Shown: positions 42,201 through 50,080 of the stretch, piece after piece
Numbering within the stretch: the stretch's first letter is position 1
Layout of the letters: every line of letters begins with the position of its first letter
NCBI GenBank assembly: GCA_016720855.1
Contig: JADKJU010000001.1
Coordinates: 241,501 to 305,500 of the forward strand
Direction: 5' to 3'
Source: Betaproteobacteria bacterium
Lineage (GTDB): Bacteria > Pseudomonadota > Gammaproteobacteria > Burkholderiales > Usitatibacteraceae
DNA: 64,000 nt
Notes under the pieces: model-generated
What the model was told of the DNA's origin: nothing
Database searches by the model: none
The model's input: only the letters and a program-made list of their open reading frames with translations
Program-made: the position numbers and the translations under genes

Positions 42201-43652
42201 TCAGATGGCCATCAGGTCGACGAACTCGTGCACGGGGGTCGCCTGCAGCGCCTTCGCGTCCAGGCAAAGCTCGAGAATCGCCTTCTGCTGCTTCGACGGG
42301 AAGCGCCGCGCAAGGTTCACCCGGAACTTCTCCACCAGCACGGGCATGCCTTCCTTGCGGCGGCGCTTGTGGCCTATGGGGTACTCGACCACGATCTCCT
42401 TCATCGTCTTGCCGTCGCTGAACTCGACCGTGAGGGCGTTGGCGATGGAACGCTTGTCCGGGTCGTGGTAATCCCTCGTGAACTTCGGGTCCTCGACGCA
42501 AACGATGCGGTCGCGAAGCGCGTCGATGCGCGAATCCTTCGCCACCGCGTCCTCGTAGTCGCCAGCCGTGAGGCGGCCGAAGAGGATGGGCACGGCCACC
42601 ATGTACTGGATGCAGTGGTCGCGGTCCGCCGGATTGTCCAGCGGACCCTTCTTGTCGATGATCCGGATGCAGGCCTCGTGCGTGCGGATGGTGATCCGCT
42701 TGATGTCCTCCGGGGCCTTGCCGGCCCTCTTCAGCTCTCCGTGGATCGTCATCGCCGCCTCCACCGCCGTCTGCGAATGGAACTCGGCGGGGAAGGAGAT
42801 CTTGAAGAGGACGTTCTCCATCACGTAGCTGCCGTAGGGTCGCTGGAACTTGAAGGCGTTGCCCTTGAAGAGCACGTCGTAGAAGCCCCAGGTCTTCGCG
42901 GAGAGCACCGAGGGGTAGCCCATCTCGCCCGTCTTCGCGATGAGCGCCAGGCGCACGGCGCGGCTGGTGGCGTCGCCCGCGGCCCAGCTCTTGCGGGAGC
43001 CGGTGTTGGGGGAGTGGCGGTAGGTGCGAAGCGACTGGCCATCCACCCAGGCGAGCGAGACGGCGTTGATGATCTCGTCGCGGGAAAGCCCCAGCATCTC
43101 GGCGACGACCGCGGTGGAGGCGACCTTCACGAGCACCACGTGGTCCAGGCCCACCTTGTTGAAGCTGTTCTCGAGCGCGATGCAGCCCTGGATCTCGTGG
43201 GCCTTGATCATCGCGGTGAGTACGTCCTTCACGGTGAGGGGCTTTTTCCCCGCGGCGACCGCGTTCCTCGAGAGCCAGTCGGCCGTGGCCAGGATGCCGC
43301 CGAGGTTATCGGAGGGGTGGCCCCATTCGGCGGCGAGCCAGGTGTCGTTGAAGTCGAGCCAGCGGATCATGGCGCCGATGTTGAAGGCGGCCTTCACCGG
43401 GTCCATCTGGAACGGGGTTCCCGGAACCCTGGCGCCGTTCGGCACGACGGTGCCGGGCACGACAGGCCCGAGCATCTTCGTGCAGGCCGGGTACTCGAGG
43501 GCCTCGAAACCGCAGCCGAGGGTGTCGATGAGGCAGTAGCGGGCGGTCGTGTAGGCCTCGGCGCTTTTCACCTTGTACTTGATGACGTAGTCGGCGATGT
43601 CGACGAGGACCTTGTCGGGCTTGGGGCGGACATTGGAGATGTGGGCGGACAC
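42201..43652 (-). CDS. prpD: 2-methylcitrate dehydratase PrpD
   Basis: Dehydrates (2S,3S)-2-methylcitrate to 2-methyl-cis-aconitate in propionate breakdown. 483 residues from the GTG at 43652 (VSAHISNVRPKPDKVLVDIA), the usual PrpD length; AGGA lies about ten bases upstream. Typical MmgE/PrpD stretches: TARYCLIDTLGCGFEALEYP, GTPFQMDPVKAAFNIGAMIR, WLDFNDTWLAAEWGHPSDNL and NKVGLDHVVLVKVASTAVVA. A longer frame start at 43754 would translate an inverted-repeat element and is rejected. It is separated from prpC by 180 bases carrying that element, so co-transcription with prpC may be reduced. Confidence 0.95.
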   Translation of the reverse strand: MSAHISNVRPKPDKVLVDIADYVIKYKVKSAEAYTTARYCLIDTLGCGFEALEYPACTKMLGPVVPGTVVPNGARVPGTPFQMDPVKAAFNIGAMIRWLDFNDTWLAAEWGHPSDNLGGILATADWLSRNAVAAGKKPLTVKDVLTAMIKAHEIQGCIALENSFNKVGLDHVVLVKVASTAVVAEMLGLSRDEIINAVSLAWVDGQSLRTYRHSPNTGSRKSWAAGDATSRAVRLALIAKTGEMGYPSVLSAKTWGFYDVLFKGNAFKFQRPYGSYVMENVLFKISFPAEFHSQTAVEAAMTIHGELKRAGKAPEDIKRITIRTHEACIRIIDKKGPLDNPADRDHCIQYMVAVPILFGRLTAGDYEDAVAKDSRIDALRDRIVCVEDPKFTRDYHDPDKRSIANALTVEFSDGKTMKEIVVEYPIGHKRRRKEGMPVLVEKFRVNLARRFPSKQQKAILELCLDAKALQATPVHEFVDLMAI

Positions 43653-43686
43653 GGGGACGATTTCCTGTTCAGTGGGACAAAAGCGG

Positions 43687-43819
43687 GGGACACGGATGAA
43701 CACGGATGAACACGGATAACGGCAATACGGGAGCTGGAATGTCGGGAAACGCATGCACCACGACGTTGCCCGAGCCCGATTTGCATTTATCCGTGTTCAT
43801 CCGTGTTCATCCGTGTTCC
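43687..43819. repeat. Intergenic inverted-repeat element between prpC and prpD
   Basis: Arms of 33 bases (43687-43719 and 43787-43819) match in 32 of 33 positions and surround a 67-base spacer. Each arm is itself made of direct repeats of the unit GATGAACACG. A related element lies at 60906-61013. No ORF of note lies inside. It resembles a REP/MITE-type dispersed element and can form a long hairpin in the prp transcript. Confidence 0.85.
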
Positions 43820-43832
43820 TGTCTTTGGGCAA

Positions 43833-44996
43833 CTACTTGCGCTTGTCGATCGGCACGAAGGGCAGGTTATCGGGGCCGGTGTAGTTGGCCGAAGGCCGGA
43901 TGATCTTGCCGTCGATCCGCTGCTCGATCACGTGCGCACACCAGCCGGAGGTGCGGGAGATCACGAAAAGCGGCGTGAACATCGCGGTGGGCACGCCCAT
44001 CATGTGGTAGCTCGTGGCGCTGTACCAGTCGAGGTTCGGGAACATCTTCTTTTCGCGCCACATCACTTCCTCGATGCGCGCCGAGATGTCGAAGAGCTTC
44101 ATGTTGCCCGCCTCCGTGGAGAGCGAGCGCGCCACTTCCTTGATGACCTGGTTGCGCGGGTCGGAGATCGTGTACACCGGATGGCCGAAGCCGATGATCA
44201 CCTGCTTCTCGTTCACGCGCTTCACGATGTCGGCTTCCGCCTCGTCGGGGTTGTCGTAGCGGCCGATGGTGTCGAAAGCGAACTCGTTGGCCCCGCCGTG
44301 CTTCGGGCCCTTGAGCGCGCCGATGGCGGCAGTGACCGCCGAATACATGTCCGAGCCCGTGCCGGCAACGACGCGGGCCGTGAACGTGGAGGCGTTGAAC
44401 TCGTGCTCCGCATAGAGGATGAGGGAAGTGTGCATCGCGCGCACCCACAGGTCGGATGGCTTGCTCCCGTGCAGCAGGTGCAGGAAATGCCCGCCGATGG
44501 ATTCGTCGTCCGTCTCCACCTCGATGCAGCGCCCGGAGTGCGAGTAGTGATACCAGTAGGCGAGCATGGAACCGAAGGAGGCCATCAACCGGTCCGCGAT
44601 GTCGCGCGAGGGAGCCAGCTTGTGCTCGTCGCCTTCCGGCAGCACGGAGCCCAGCACGGAGCAGGCGGTGCGCAGGACATCCATCGGGTGCGTGGAGGCC
44701 GGGATGCACTCGAGCACGTCCTGCACCGCCGCGGGGATGCCGCGAAGCGACATGAGCTTCCTCTTGTAGGACTTGAGCTCGGTCGCGGTCGGGAGCTTGC
44801 CGTGCACCAGCAGGTGCGCGATCTCCTCGAATTCGCACTTGTCGGCCAGGTCGAGGATGTCGTAGCCGCAGTAGTGGAGGTCGTTGCCGGTGAGCCCGAC
44901 GGTGCACAGAGCGGTGTTTCCGGCAGTGACGCCGGAAAGGGCCACGGACTTCTTGGCCTTCGGGGCGACGGCGGGGGCAGCGGCAGCTTCGGACAT
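43833..44996 (-). CDS. prpC: 2-methylcitrate synthase PrpC
   Basis: Condenses propionyl-CoA with oxaloacetate. 387 residues; citrate-synthase fold. PrpC-type features: the N-terminal SGVTAGNTALCTVGLTGNDL, GYDILDLADKCEFEEIAHLL, catalytic His in GPKHGGANEFAFD and GFGHPVYTISDPR, and the catalytic Asp in FPNLDWYSATSYHMMGVP. It is shorter than the gltA product of this window and sits beside prpB and prpD, which separates it from true citrate synthase. Its start lies 13 bases after prpB. Confidence 0.95.
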   Translation of the reverse strand: MSEAAAAPAVAPKAKKSVALSGVTAGNTALCTVGLTGNDLHYCGYDILDLADKCEFEEIAHLLVHGKLPTATELKSYKRKLMSLRGIPAAVQDVLECIPASTHPMDVLRTACSVLGSVLPEGDEHKLAPSRDIADRLMASFGSMLAYWYHYSHSGRCIEVETDDESIGGHFLHLLHGSKPSDLWVRAMHTSLILYAEHEFNASTFTARVVAGTGSDMYSAVTAAIGALKGPKHGGANEFAFDTIGRYDNPDEAEADIVKRVNEKQVIIGFGHPVYTISDPRNQVIKEVARSLSTEAGNMKLFDISARIEEVMWREKKMFPNLDWYSATSYHMMGVPTAMFTPLFVISRTSGWCAHVIEQRIDGKIIRPSANYTGPDNLPFVPIDKRK

Positions 44997-45009
44997 GGCG
45001 TTTCCTTTT

Positions 45010-45894
45010 CTACTTGGCCTTGGCGAAAAGGGCGTCGAGTTTCTGCTCGAACTCGTGGTAGCCCAGGTAGTGGTAAAGCTCCTCTCGGGTCTGCATCGTG
45101 TCCACGACCGCCTTCTGGTGGCCGTCGCGGCGAAGGCTCTGGTACACGCCCAGCGCCGCCTTGTTCATGGCGCGGAAGGCGGACAGCGGGTAGAGCGCGA
45201 TCGCGACGTCGGCCGAGGCGAGTTCCTTCACCGAGAAGAGCGGGGTCTTGCCGAACTCGGTGATGTTGGCCAGGATCGGCACCTTCACGGCGGCGGCGAA
45301 CTTGCGGTACATGTCGAGGTCGGTGATCGCCTCGGGAAAGATGCCGTCGGCGCCGGCTTCCACGCAGGCGCAGGCGCGGTCGATGGCCGCCTGCAGGCCC
45401 TCGACGGCCAGCGCGTCGGTGCGCGCCAAGATGAAGAAGCCCGGATCGGTCCGGGCGTCGGCCGCGCTTCTCACGCGATCGACCATTTCCTGCTGCGACA
45501 CGAGCTCCTTGCCGGGGCGGTGTCCGCAGCGCTTGGCACCCACCTGGTCCTCGATGTGCAGGGCGGCGGCGCCGGCCTTGATGAGCGACTTCGTCGTGCG
45601 CGCCACGTTGAACGCGCTCGAGCCGAAGCCCGTGTCCACGTCCACCAGGAGCGGCAGGTCGCACACGTCGGTGATGCGGCGCACGTCGGTCAGCACGTCA
45701 TCGAGGCTGGAGATGCCCAGGTCCGGCACGCCCAGCGAGCCGGCCGCGACGCCGCCGCCGGAAAGGTAGATCGCCTTGAAGCCCGAGGCCTTGGCGAGCG
45801 TGGCGTGATAGGCGCAGATGGCGCCGGGCACCTGCAGCGGCTTTTCTTCCTTCAGGGCGGCGCGGAACCTGGCGCCGGGGGTCAACAGGGTCAT
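45010..45894 (-). CDS. prpB: 2-methylisocitrate lyase PrpB
   Basis: Cleaves 2-methylisocitrate to pyruvate and succinate. 294 residues from the ATG at 45894 (MTLLTPGARFRAALKEEKPL), the usual PrpB length. The isocitrate-lyase family signature KRCGHRPGKELVS carries the catalytic Cys, and VDVDTGFGSS and HIEDQVGAKRCG hold Mg-binding acids. Followed by prpC. The 89 bases before its start separate it from a CoA-ester lyase gene on the same strand. Confidence 0.95.
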   Translation of the reverse strand: MTLLTPGARFRAALKEEKPLQVPGAICAYHATLAKASGFKAIYLSGGGVAAGSLGVPDLGISSLDDVLTDVRRITDVCDLPLLVDVDTGFGSSAFNVARTTKSLIKAGAAALHIEDQVGAKRCGHRPGKELVSQQEMVDRVRSAADARTDPGFFILARTDALAVEGLQAAIDRACACVEAGADGIFPEAITDLDMYRKFAAAVKVPILANITEFGKTPLFSVKELASADVAIALYPLSAFRAMNKAALGVYQSLRRDGHQKAVVDTMQTREELYHYLGYHEFEQKLDALFAKAK

Positions 45895-45983
45895 CTCGGT
45901 GTTCTCTCGGGGGCAGGTTGCGCTTCGGTGAGGGCGGAAAGGGTTGGGGGGGCGTCGTGGTGCGGACGGTGCGACCCGCCCCG

Positions 45984-46976
45984 TCAGTCGAAGAAAGCGC
46001 GCGCCGCGTCCTCGGGCATCTTCACGCCGGTGATCCGGGCCTTTTGCAGGAGCTCCCAGAAATAGCGGTAAGTGGCGCGGTCGTGCAGCTCGCCCTCGAA
46101 CTGGATCGGCCCCCAGCTCGCCTTCTGGGCTTCCAGCAGGATGGCTCCCGCGGTCGCGACTTCGTTGAGATCGGGCTTCATCGCATCGACGATGGGCTGG
46201 ACCTGCGAGGGATGGATGCTCCACATGCGCAGGAACCCGAAGTCGCTGCGCGCGCGCCAGGCGTCGCGGAACACGTTGTAGGCGTTCTTCAGGTCCAGCG
46301 ACACGTTGTGCGCCGGCACCACGCCGTGCGCCAGCGCCGCGGCCACGACGTCCGTCTTGGCGCGGGCGACGAGCGGATGCTCGAACTGGCCCGGGGAGCG
46401 CATGTTGGCGGCGTGAATGGCGCCGTGGTGGCCGCTCACGAAGTCCATGAGCCCGAAATCGAGCACCTGCACGCCCGGAAGCTGCGCGATTTCCCAGGCA
46501 TCATGCAGCGCGCCGTGCGTCTCGATCAGCACGTGCACGGGAATCTCGCGCTTCACCTTCCTGCGCTTGGCCACCGCCTGGATGGTGAAGATCATTTCCT
46601 CGGCCTGCGCCACCGAGGTGCACTTCGGGATCGTCACGTAGGCGATCACCTTGCCGGCGCCGCCCACGAGGATGTCGATGTCCTTCTTCCAGTGCGGGTG
46701 CGTGTAGTCGTGGATGCGCGCTCCGGCCATCGCGAACCGGTTGGCGGGGGAGTGCAGCACATCAACGATCATCTCGGCGTGCTGCTTCTCGCGGCCGGTC
46801 TCGGCCCCGTCCTCGCAGTCGCAAGTGATGTCGAAGACGGCCCCCAGCTTCTCCTGCAGGTCGAGCGCCTTGGTGATGAGCCTCTCGGACCCCGCGAAAT
46901 GCTCGCAGGCGGGAATCACCGGGAAGGGCTTCTCGCCGGCGAAGAGGGCGTCCTTGGGGTGACGGGGAGCGGGCAT
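45984..46976 (-). CDS. HpcH/HpaI aldolase / CitE-like CoA-ester lyase
   Basis: 330 residues of the HpcH/HpaI-CitE TIM-barrel family, which cleaves or forms malyl-CoA, methylmalyl-CoA or citramalyl-CoA type esters. Visible: DITCDCEDGAETGREKQHAE near residue 50 (acidic Mg/CoA region), VHVLIETHGALHDAWEIAQL (catalytic Glu region) and GLMDFVSGHHGAIHAANMRS. It lies in the prp cluster next to a second, shorter CitE-type gene and a double-hotdog hydratase. That trio suggests handling of a branched C4-C5 acyl-CoA, but no substrate can be named. Start ATG 46976. Confidence 0.85.
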   Translation of the reverse strand: MPAPRHPKDALFAGEKPFPVIPACEHFAGSERLITKALDLQEKLGAVFDITCDCEDGAETGREKQHAEMIVDVLHSPANRFAMAGARIHDYTHPHWKKDIDILVGGAGKVIAYVTIPKCTSVAQAEEMIFTIQAVAKRRKVKREIPVHVLIETHGALHDAWEIAQLPGVQVLDFGLMDFVSGHHGAIHAANMRSPGQFEHPLVARAKTDVVAAALAHGVVPAHNVSLDLKNAYNVFRDAWRARSDFGFLRMWSIHPSQVQPIVDAMKPDLNEVATAGAILLEAQKASWGPIQFEGELHDRATYRYFWELLQKARITGVKMPEDAARAFFD

Positions 46977-47010
46977 GGTGTCCTCCGGATGGAAATTCGT
47001 ATTCTAGGCG

Positions 47011-48075
47011 CTAGCGATTGCGCGGGACGAGAAGGGAGAGGTCGAGGTCCAGGACCACGGCCGGATCCTTCGCGCCCGGGGCAGGGGTCGCCAGCTGCGC
47101 GAGCTTCGTGTTCCTGGCGCCCAGCATCCGCACGCGCAGCGCCCCGACGTCGCCGCGACCGGGAATTTCGTCTCGGGACAGGATGATGGAGCGCGCCACG
47201 ATCGTGTCGCCGGCAAAGGTCGGGTTCGCATGCGTGCCGCCGTGGATGGCAGCGATGGCGAAGGCGTTGCCCAGGCCGTCGTGGGAGAGCGCGCGGCAAA
47301 GCGAGATCACGTGGCCGCCGTACACCAGGCGCTTGCCGAACTGGTTTTCGCGTGCGGCGAAGGCATCGAAGTGGACGCGCGCCGTGTTCTGGTACAGGCG
47401 CGTGGCGAGCATGTGGTCGGCCTCCTCGATCGTCATCGCGCCGGGATGGTCGATGGATTCGCCGGCCGAGTAATCGTCCCAGAGACGCCCGCTTCCGGTG
47501 GCCTTCGGATCGAGCGCGCCGGGCGTGAGGGATGCGGATACCGCGAGGCTCGAGGTGGGGATTTCGCGCGGCAGGTCCGGCACGACGGCGGCCGGCGCCG
47601 GGGCATCGGGATTGCCTTTCGCAACCATGACCCATCGCGCCCAGGTGAGGACCTCGGTGCCGTGCTGGTTGAAGGCGCGAGAGCGCACGTAAAGGACGCC
47701 GCTCGTGCCGCTGGAATTCTGCTTGAGCCCGATCACCTCGCTTGCAGCCGCGATCGTGTCGCCGGGGTACACGGGTTCGAGAAAGCGCACGTCGGCGTAC
47801 CCGAGATTGGCGACGGCGTTGTACGAGACGTCGTGCACGGTCTTGCCGAACGCGATGTGGAACACCAGCAGGTCGTCGAGCGGCACGGCGCGATGCCCCA
47901 GCGCGGCAGCGACGGGTGCGGCGCAGTGCACGGGGTTCCTCGAGCCGGTGAGGGCGAGATAGAGTGCGCAGTCGCCTGCGGTGACGGTGCGCGGGGTCGC
48001 ATGGACTAGGCGCTGGCCGAGCGCGTAGTCCTCGAAGAAGTATCCGGCCAGCGGCCGCGCGACCGGGGGGGGCAT
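47011..48075 (-). CDS. Double-hotdog MaoC-family acyl-CoA hydratase (mesaconyl-CoA hydratase-like)
   Basis: 354 residues forming two MaoC/hotdog halves: N-terminal half with FFEDYALGQRLVHATPRTVT and TGSRNPVHCAAPVAAALG; C-terminal half with WDDYSAGESIDHPGAMTIEE and YGGHVISLCRALSHDGLGNA. Size and arrangement fit the mesaconyl-CoA (2-methylfumaryl-CoA) hydratase type found with CoA-ester lyases, but other enoyl-CoA hydratases share this fold. It starts 3 bases after the shorter CitE-type gene and ends 34 bases before the longer one, so all three are surely co-transcribed. Confidence 0.8.
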   Translation of the reverse strand: MPPPVARPLAGYFFEDYALGQRLVHATPRTVTAGDCALYLALTGSRNPVHCAAPVAAALGHRAVPLDDLLVFHIAFGKTVHDVSYNAVANLGYADVRFLEPVYPGDTIAAASEVIGLKQNSSGTSGVLYVRSRAFNQHGTEVLTWARWVMVAKGNPDAPAPAAVVPDLPREIPTSSLAVSASLTPGALDPKATGSGRLWDDYSAGESIDHPGAMTIEEADHMLATRLYQNTARVHFDAFAARENQFGKRLVYGGHVISLCRALSHDGLGNAFAIAAIHGGTHANPTFAGDTIVARSIILSRDEIPGRGDVGALRVRMLGARNTKLAQLATPAPGAKDPAVVLDLDLSLLVPRNR

Positions 48076-48078
48076 CGC

Positions 48079-48957
48079 TTACTGGCCCGCTTCGAGCTGC
48101 TGGATCATTTCCGCGAGCGCGAGGAGCCGGCGCGCGGCCTTGAGGTGGTGGCCTTCGATGAGGCGGCCGTTCACGACCACCACGCCGCGCCCCTCGCGAT
48201 GCGCGTCCTCGAGCGCCTGGATCAGTTCCGTGGCCGCGGCGAGGTCGTGCGGCTTGGGCGTGAAGGCGTCATTGCAGTAGGGGAGCTGGAAGGGGTGCAC
48301 GAGGCTCTTGCCGTCGAAGCCCAGGTCGCGGGCGAGCCGGCAGGCAAACTCGAAGGACTGCATGTCCTTCAGGTCCGTGGAAATGCCGTCCACCACGGAG
48401 CGGTCGAACGCGCGCGCGGCGAGGAGCACGCGCGACAGGGAATATTGCAGGGCGATCCGGTCGGGCGTGCGCCGCGCGTGCAATTGCGTGATGAGGTCGG
48501 AGGTCGCCATCACGACGCAGGCGATCCGGTCGGAGGCGCCGGCGATTTCCTCCGCGCGCAGGACCGCGAGCGGGCTTTCGATCATCACCATGATGGGCAG
48601 GTGCCTGCCGCCGGCGGCGTCGAGCGCCGCCAGGGCCTGCAGCACATCGGCCTTCGATTCGACGTTGGGGAAGAGGATCGCGTCGGCGCCGATCGCGGCC
48701 ACGGCCTTCACGTCGTCCTCGCCCCAGGGGGAGTCGAGGTCGTTCACGCGCACCACCACTTCACGTCGCCCGAAGCCCCCGCTGAGCACCGCCTCGACCA
48801 CGTTCCGGCGCGATTCCACTTTTGCCTCGACGAGAATCGGGTCGCCCAGGTCGAGGATCACCGAATCGACCTTGAGGGTGCGTGATTTGTTGAGGTAGCG
48901 CGTGCTGCACCCGGGCACGTAGAGCATCGAGCGGCGCGGGCGGAAATAGGGGGTCAT
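48079..48957 (-). CDS. CitE-type CoA-ester lyase, first gene of the leftward cluster
   Basis: 292 residues; HpcH/HpaI-CitE family: RRSMLYVPGCSTRYLNKSRT at the start, MVMIESPLAVLRAEEIAGAS with the catalytic Glu region, and DGKSLVHPFQLPYCNDAFTP near the C-terminus. At the site where most CitE proteins read LDLEDAV this one reads LDLGDPI (Gly38), so one conserved acid is missing; activity may be changed. It is first behind the promoter at 49042-49071 and faces the GntR gene. Substrate unknown; malyl-CoA or methylmalyl/citramalyl-type esters are possible. Confidence 0.85.
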   Translation of the reverse strand: MTPYFRPRRSMLYVPGCSTRYLNKSRTLKVDSVILDLGDPILVEAKVESRRNVVEAVLSGGFGRREVVVRVNDLDSPWGEDDVKAVAAIGADAILFPNVESKADVLQALAALDAAGGRHLPIMVMIESPLAVLRAEEIAGASDRIACVVMATSDLITQLHARRTPDRIALQYSLSRVLLAARAFDRSVVDGISTDLKDMQSFEFACRLARDLGFDGKSLVHPFQLPYCNDAFTPKPHDLAAATELIQALEDAHREGRGVVVVNGRLIEGHHLKAARRLLALAEMIQQLEAGQ

Positions 48958-49041
48958 GGCGGCAAGTCTCTGATTTGGCGGGAAAAGCGCAATTGCCGTC
49001 CCCGGTTTCCCGCAGGGCGGAAGCGCTTGCTGCTGCGCAGC

Positions 49042-49071
49042 ATGCTACGCCGCGCCCGCGCGGGGTGTCAA
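49042..49071 (-). promoter_or_regulatory. Sigma-70 promoter of the leftward carbon cluster
   Basis: On the - strand TTGACA (49066-49071), an 18-base spacer and TAGCAT (49042-49047) give a near-consensus promoter. Transcription would begin near 49035, about 78 bases before the CitE-type gene at 48957. Confidence 0.7.
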
Positions 49072-49082
49072 CAAGACTTGTA

Positions 49083-49094
49083 TCTTATATAAGA
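49083..49094. promoter_or_regulatory. Palindromic operator TCTTATATAAGA, probable GntR site
   Basis: A perfect 12-bp palindrome sits 12 bases upstream of the leftward -35 and 36 bases before the GntR ATG. Its AT-rich form stands out in GC-rich surroundings and fits GntR-family operators. The neighbouring CAAGACTTG (49072-49080) may be part of the site. Likely the binding site for the adjacent regulator, controlling both directions. Confidence 0.6.
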
Positions 49095-49129
49095 CAAAGG
49101 AGGGGCCGGCCTGTGCTAGGATTTATCGC

Positions 49130-49864
49130 ATGTCCGAAGCGCATCCGCCGCCGTCCTTCCGGCCGCTCTACGAGCAGATCAAGATCCTCATCACCCAGAG
49201 CCTGGTGGCGGGGGAATGGAAGCCGGGCGAGGCGATCCCGTCCGAAATGGAATTCGCCGCCCGCTACCGCGTGAGCCAGGGCACGGTGAGGAAGGCCATC
49301 GACGAGCTGGCTTCCGAGCACATCCTCGTGCGCCGCCAGGGCAAGGGCACGTTCGTTGCCTCCCACAGCGAGCCTTCCTACCAATACCGGTTCCTTCGCG
49401 TGATGCCCGACAGCGGGCAGAAGCTCACGCCGCACAACGTGCTTGTCGACGTGCGCAAGGGCAAGGCGAGCGCCGAGATCGCCCGCGCGCTGGCGGTCAA
49501 GGCGGGCTCTGCGGTCCAGGTGATCAAGCGACTCCTGGAATTCCAGGGCCGGCCGGTGATCCTGGACGAGATCGTCCTGGCGGCCAGCCGCTTTCCCGGG
49601 CTCACCGTGCCCAAGCTCGAGGTGTACAAGGGTTCGATGTACAGCTTCTACGAATCGGTCTACGGGCTGCGCATGATCCGGGCCGAGGAACGCATCCGGG
49701 CCGTCCCGGCCGAGGAGCCCGTGGCCGCGCAGTTGCGGGTGCCCCCGGGCACGCCGCTGCTTTGCGTCGATCGCATCGCGTTCACCTACGGCGACATGCC
49801 CGTGGAATGGCGCCGGGGACTGTGCCTCACCGAGGGATTCTCGTACTTCAACGAACTCGCGTGA
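49130..49864 (+). CDS. GntR-family (HutC/UTRA) transcriptional regulator
   Basis: 244 residues. The N-terminal winged helix-turn-helix spans residues about 8-78 (PLYEQIKILITQSLVAGEWK, IPSEMEFAARYRVSQGTVRK, VRRQGKGTFVASH). The rest is a UTRA ligand-binding domain (FLEFQGRPVILDE-like core, residues about 90-235). It is divergent from the CoA-ester lyase/prp cluster and directly upstream of sdhCDAB, so it probably senses an organic acid or acyl-CoA intermediate and controls one or both. A TAGGAT (about 49117-49122) is only 7-8 bases before the ATG, so its mRNA may be leaderless. Confidence 0.9.
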   Translation: MSEAHPPPSFRPLYEQIKILITQSLVAGEWKPGEAIPSEMEFAARYRVSQGTVRKAIDELASEHILVRRQGKGTFVASHSEPSYQYRFLRVMPDSGQKLTPHNVLVDVRKGKASAEIARALAVKAGSAVQVIKRLLEFQGRPVILDEIVLAASRFPGLTVPKLEVYKGSMYSFYESVYGLRMIRAEERIRAVPAEEPVAAQLRVPPGTPLLCVDRIAFTYGDMPVEWRRGLCLTEGFSYFNELA

Positions 49865-49923
49865 GACGCGCTCCCGGCACCCGGTAAAACCCGGATTCCG
49901 GGGCACGCAGCAGGGACTTTCGA

Positions 49924-49954
49924 TTGTGCGGTTGCAGCAAATCCACGGTAGAAT
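49924..49954 (+). promoter_or_regulatory. Candidate promoter of the sdh operon
   Basis: TTGTGC at 49924-49929 and TAGAAT at 49949-49954 with a 19-base spacer, about 130 bases before sdhC. The spacing is longer than ideal, so this is tentative. The leader that follows contains an inverted-repeat element. Confidence 0.35.
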
Positions 49955-49984
49955 CGCCGGGATTTCAGCGTAGCGGGAAGCGAT

Positions 49985-50060
49985 CGGGGACAGACCCCGA
50001 TCAGTGCTCGAGCGCGACCGCCAGGTGAAGGCAGGAAACGTTGATCGGGGTTTGTCCCCA
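49985..50060. repeat. Inverted-repeat element in the sdhC leader (GGGGACAGACCCC type)
   Basis: Arms 49985-50003 and 50042-50060 match in 17 of 19 positions. The left arm also folds by itself: GATCGGGG and CCCCGATC (49982-50002) with the 5-base loop ACAGA. A similar GGGGACAG/CTGTCCCC pair lies before acuI. It is a short dispersed palindromic element and will fold in the sdh mRNA leader. Confidence 0.75.
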
Positions 50061-50080
50061 GTTCTGTCCAGGATCCAGCA

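Noticed and set aside
43653..43754. N-terminal extension of prpD
   Set aside because: The extra codons translate the inverted-repeat element and are absent from PrpD proteins.
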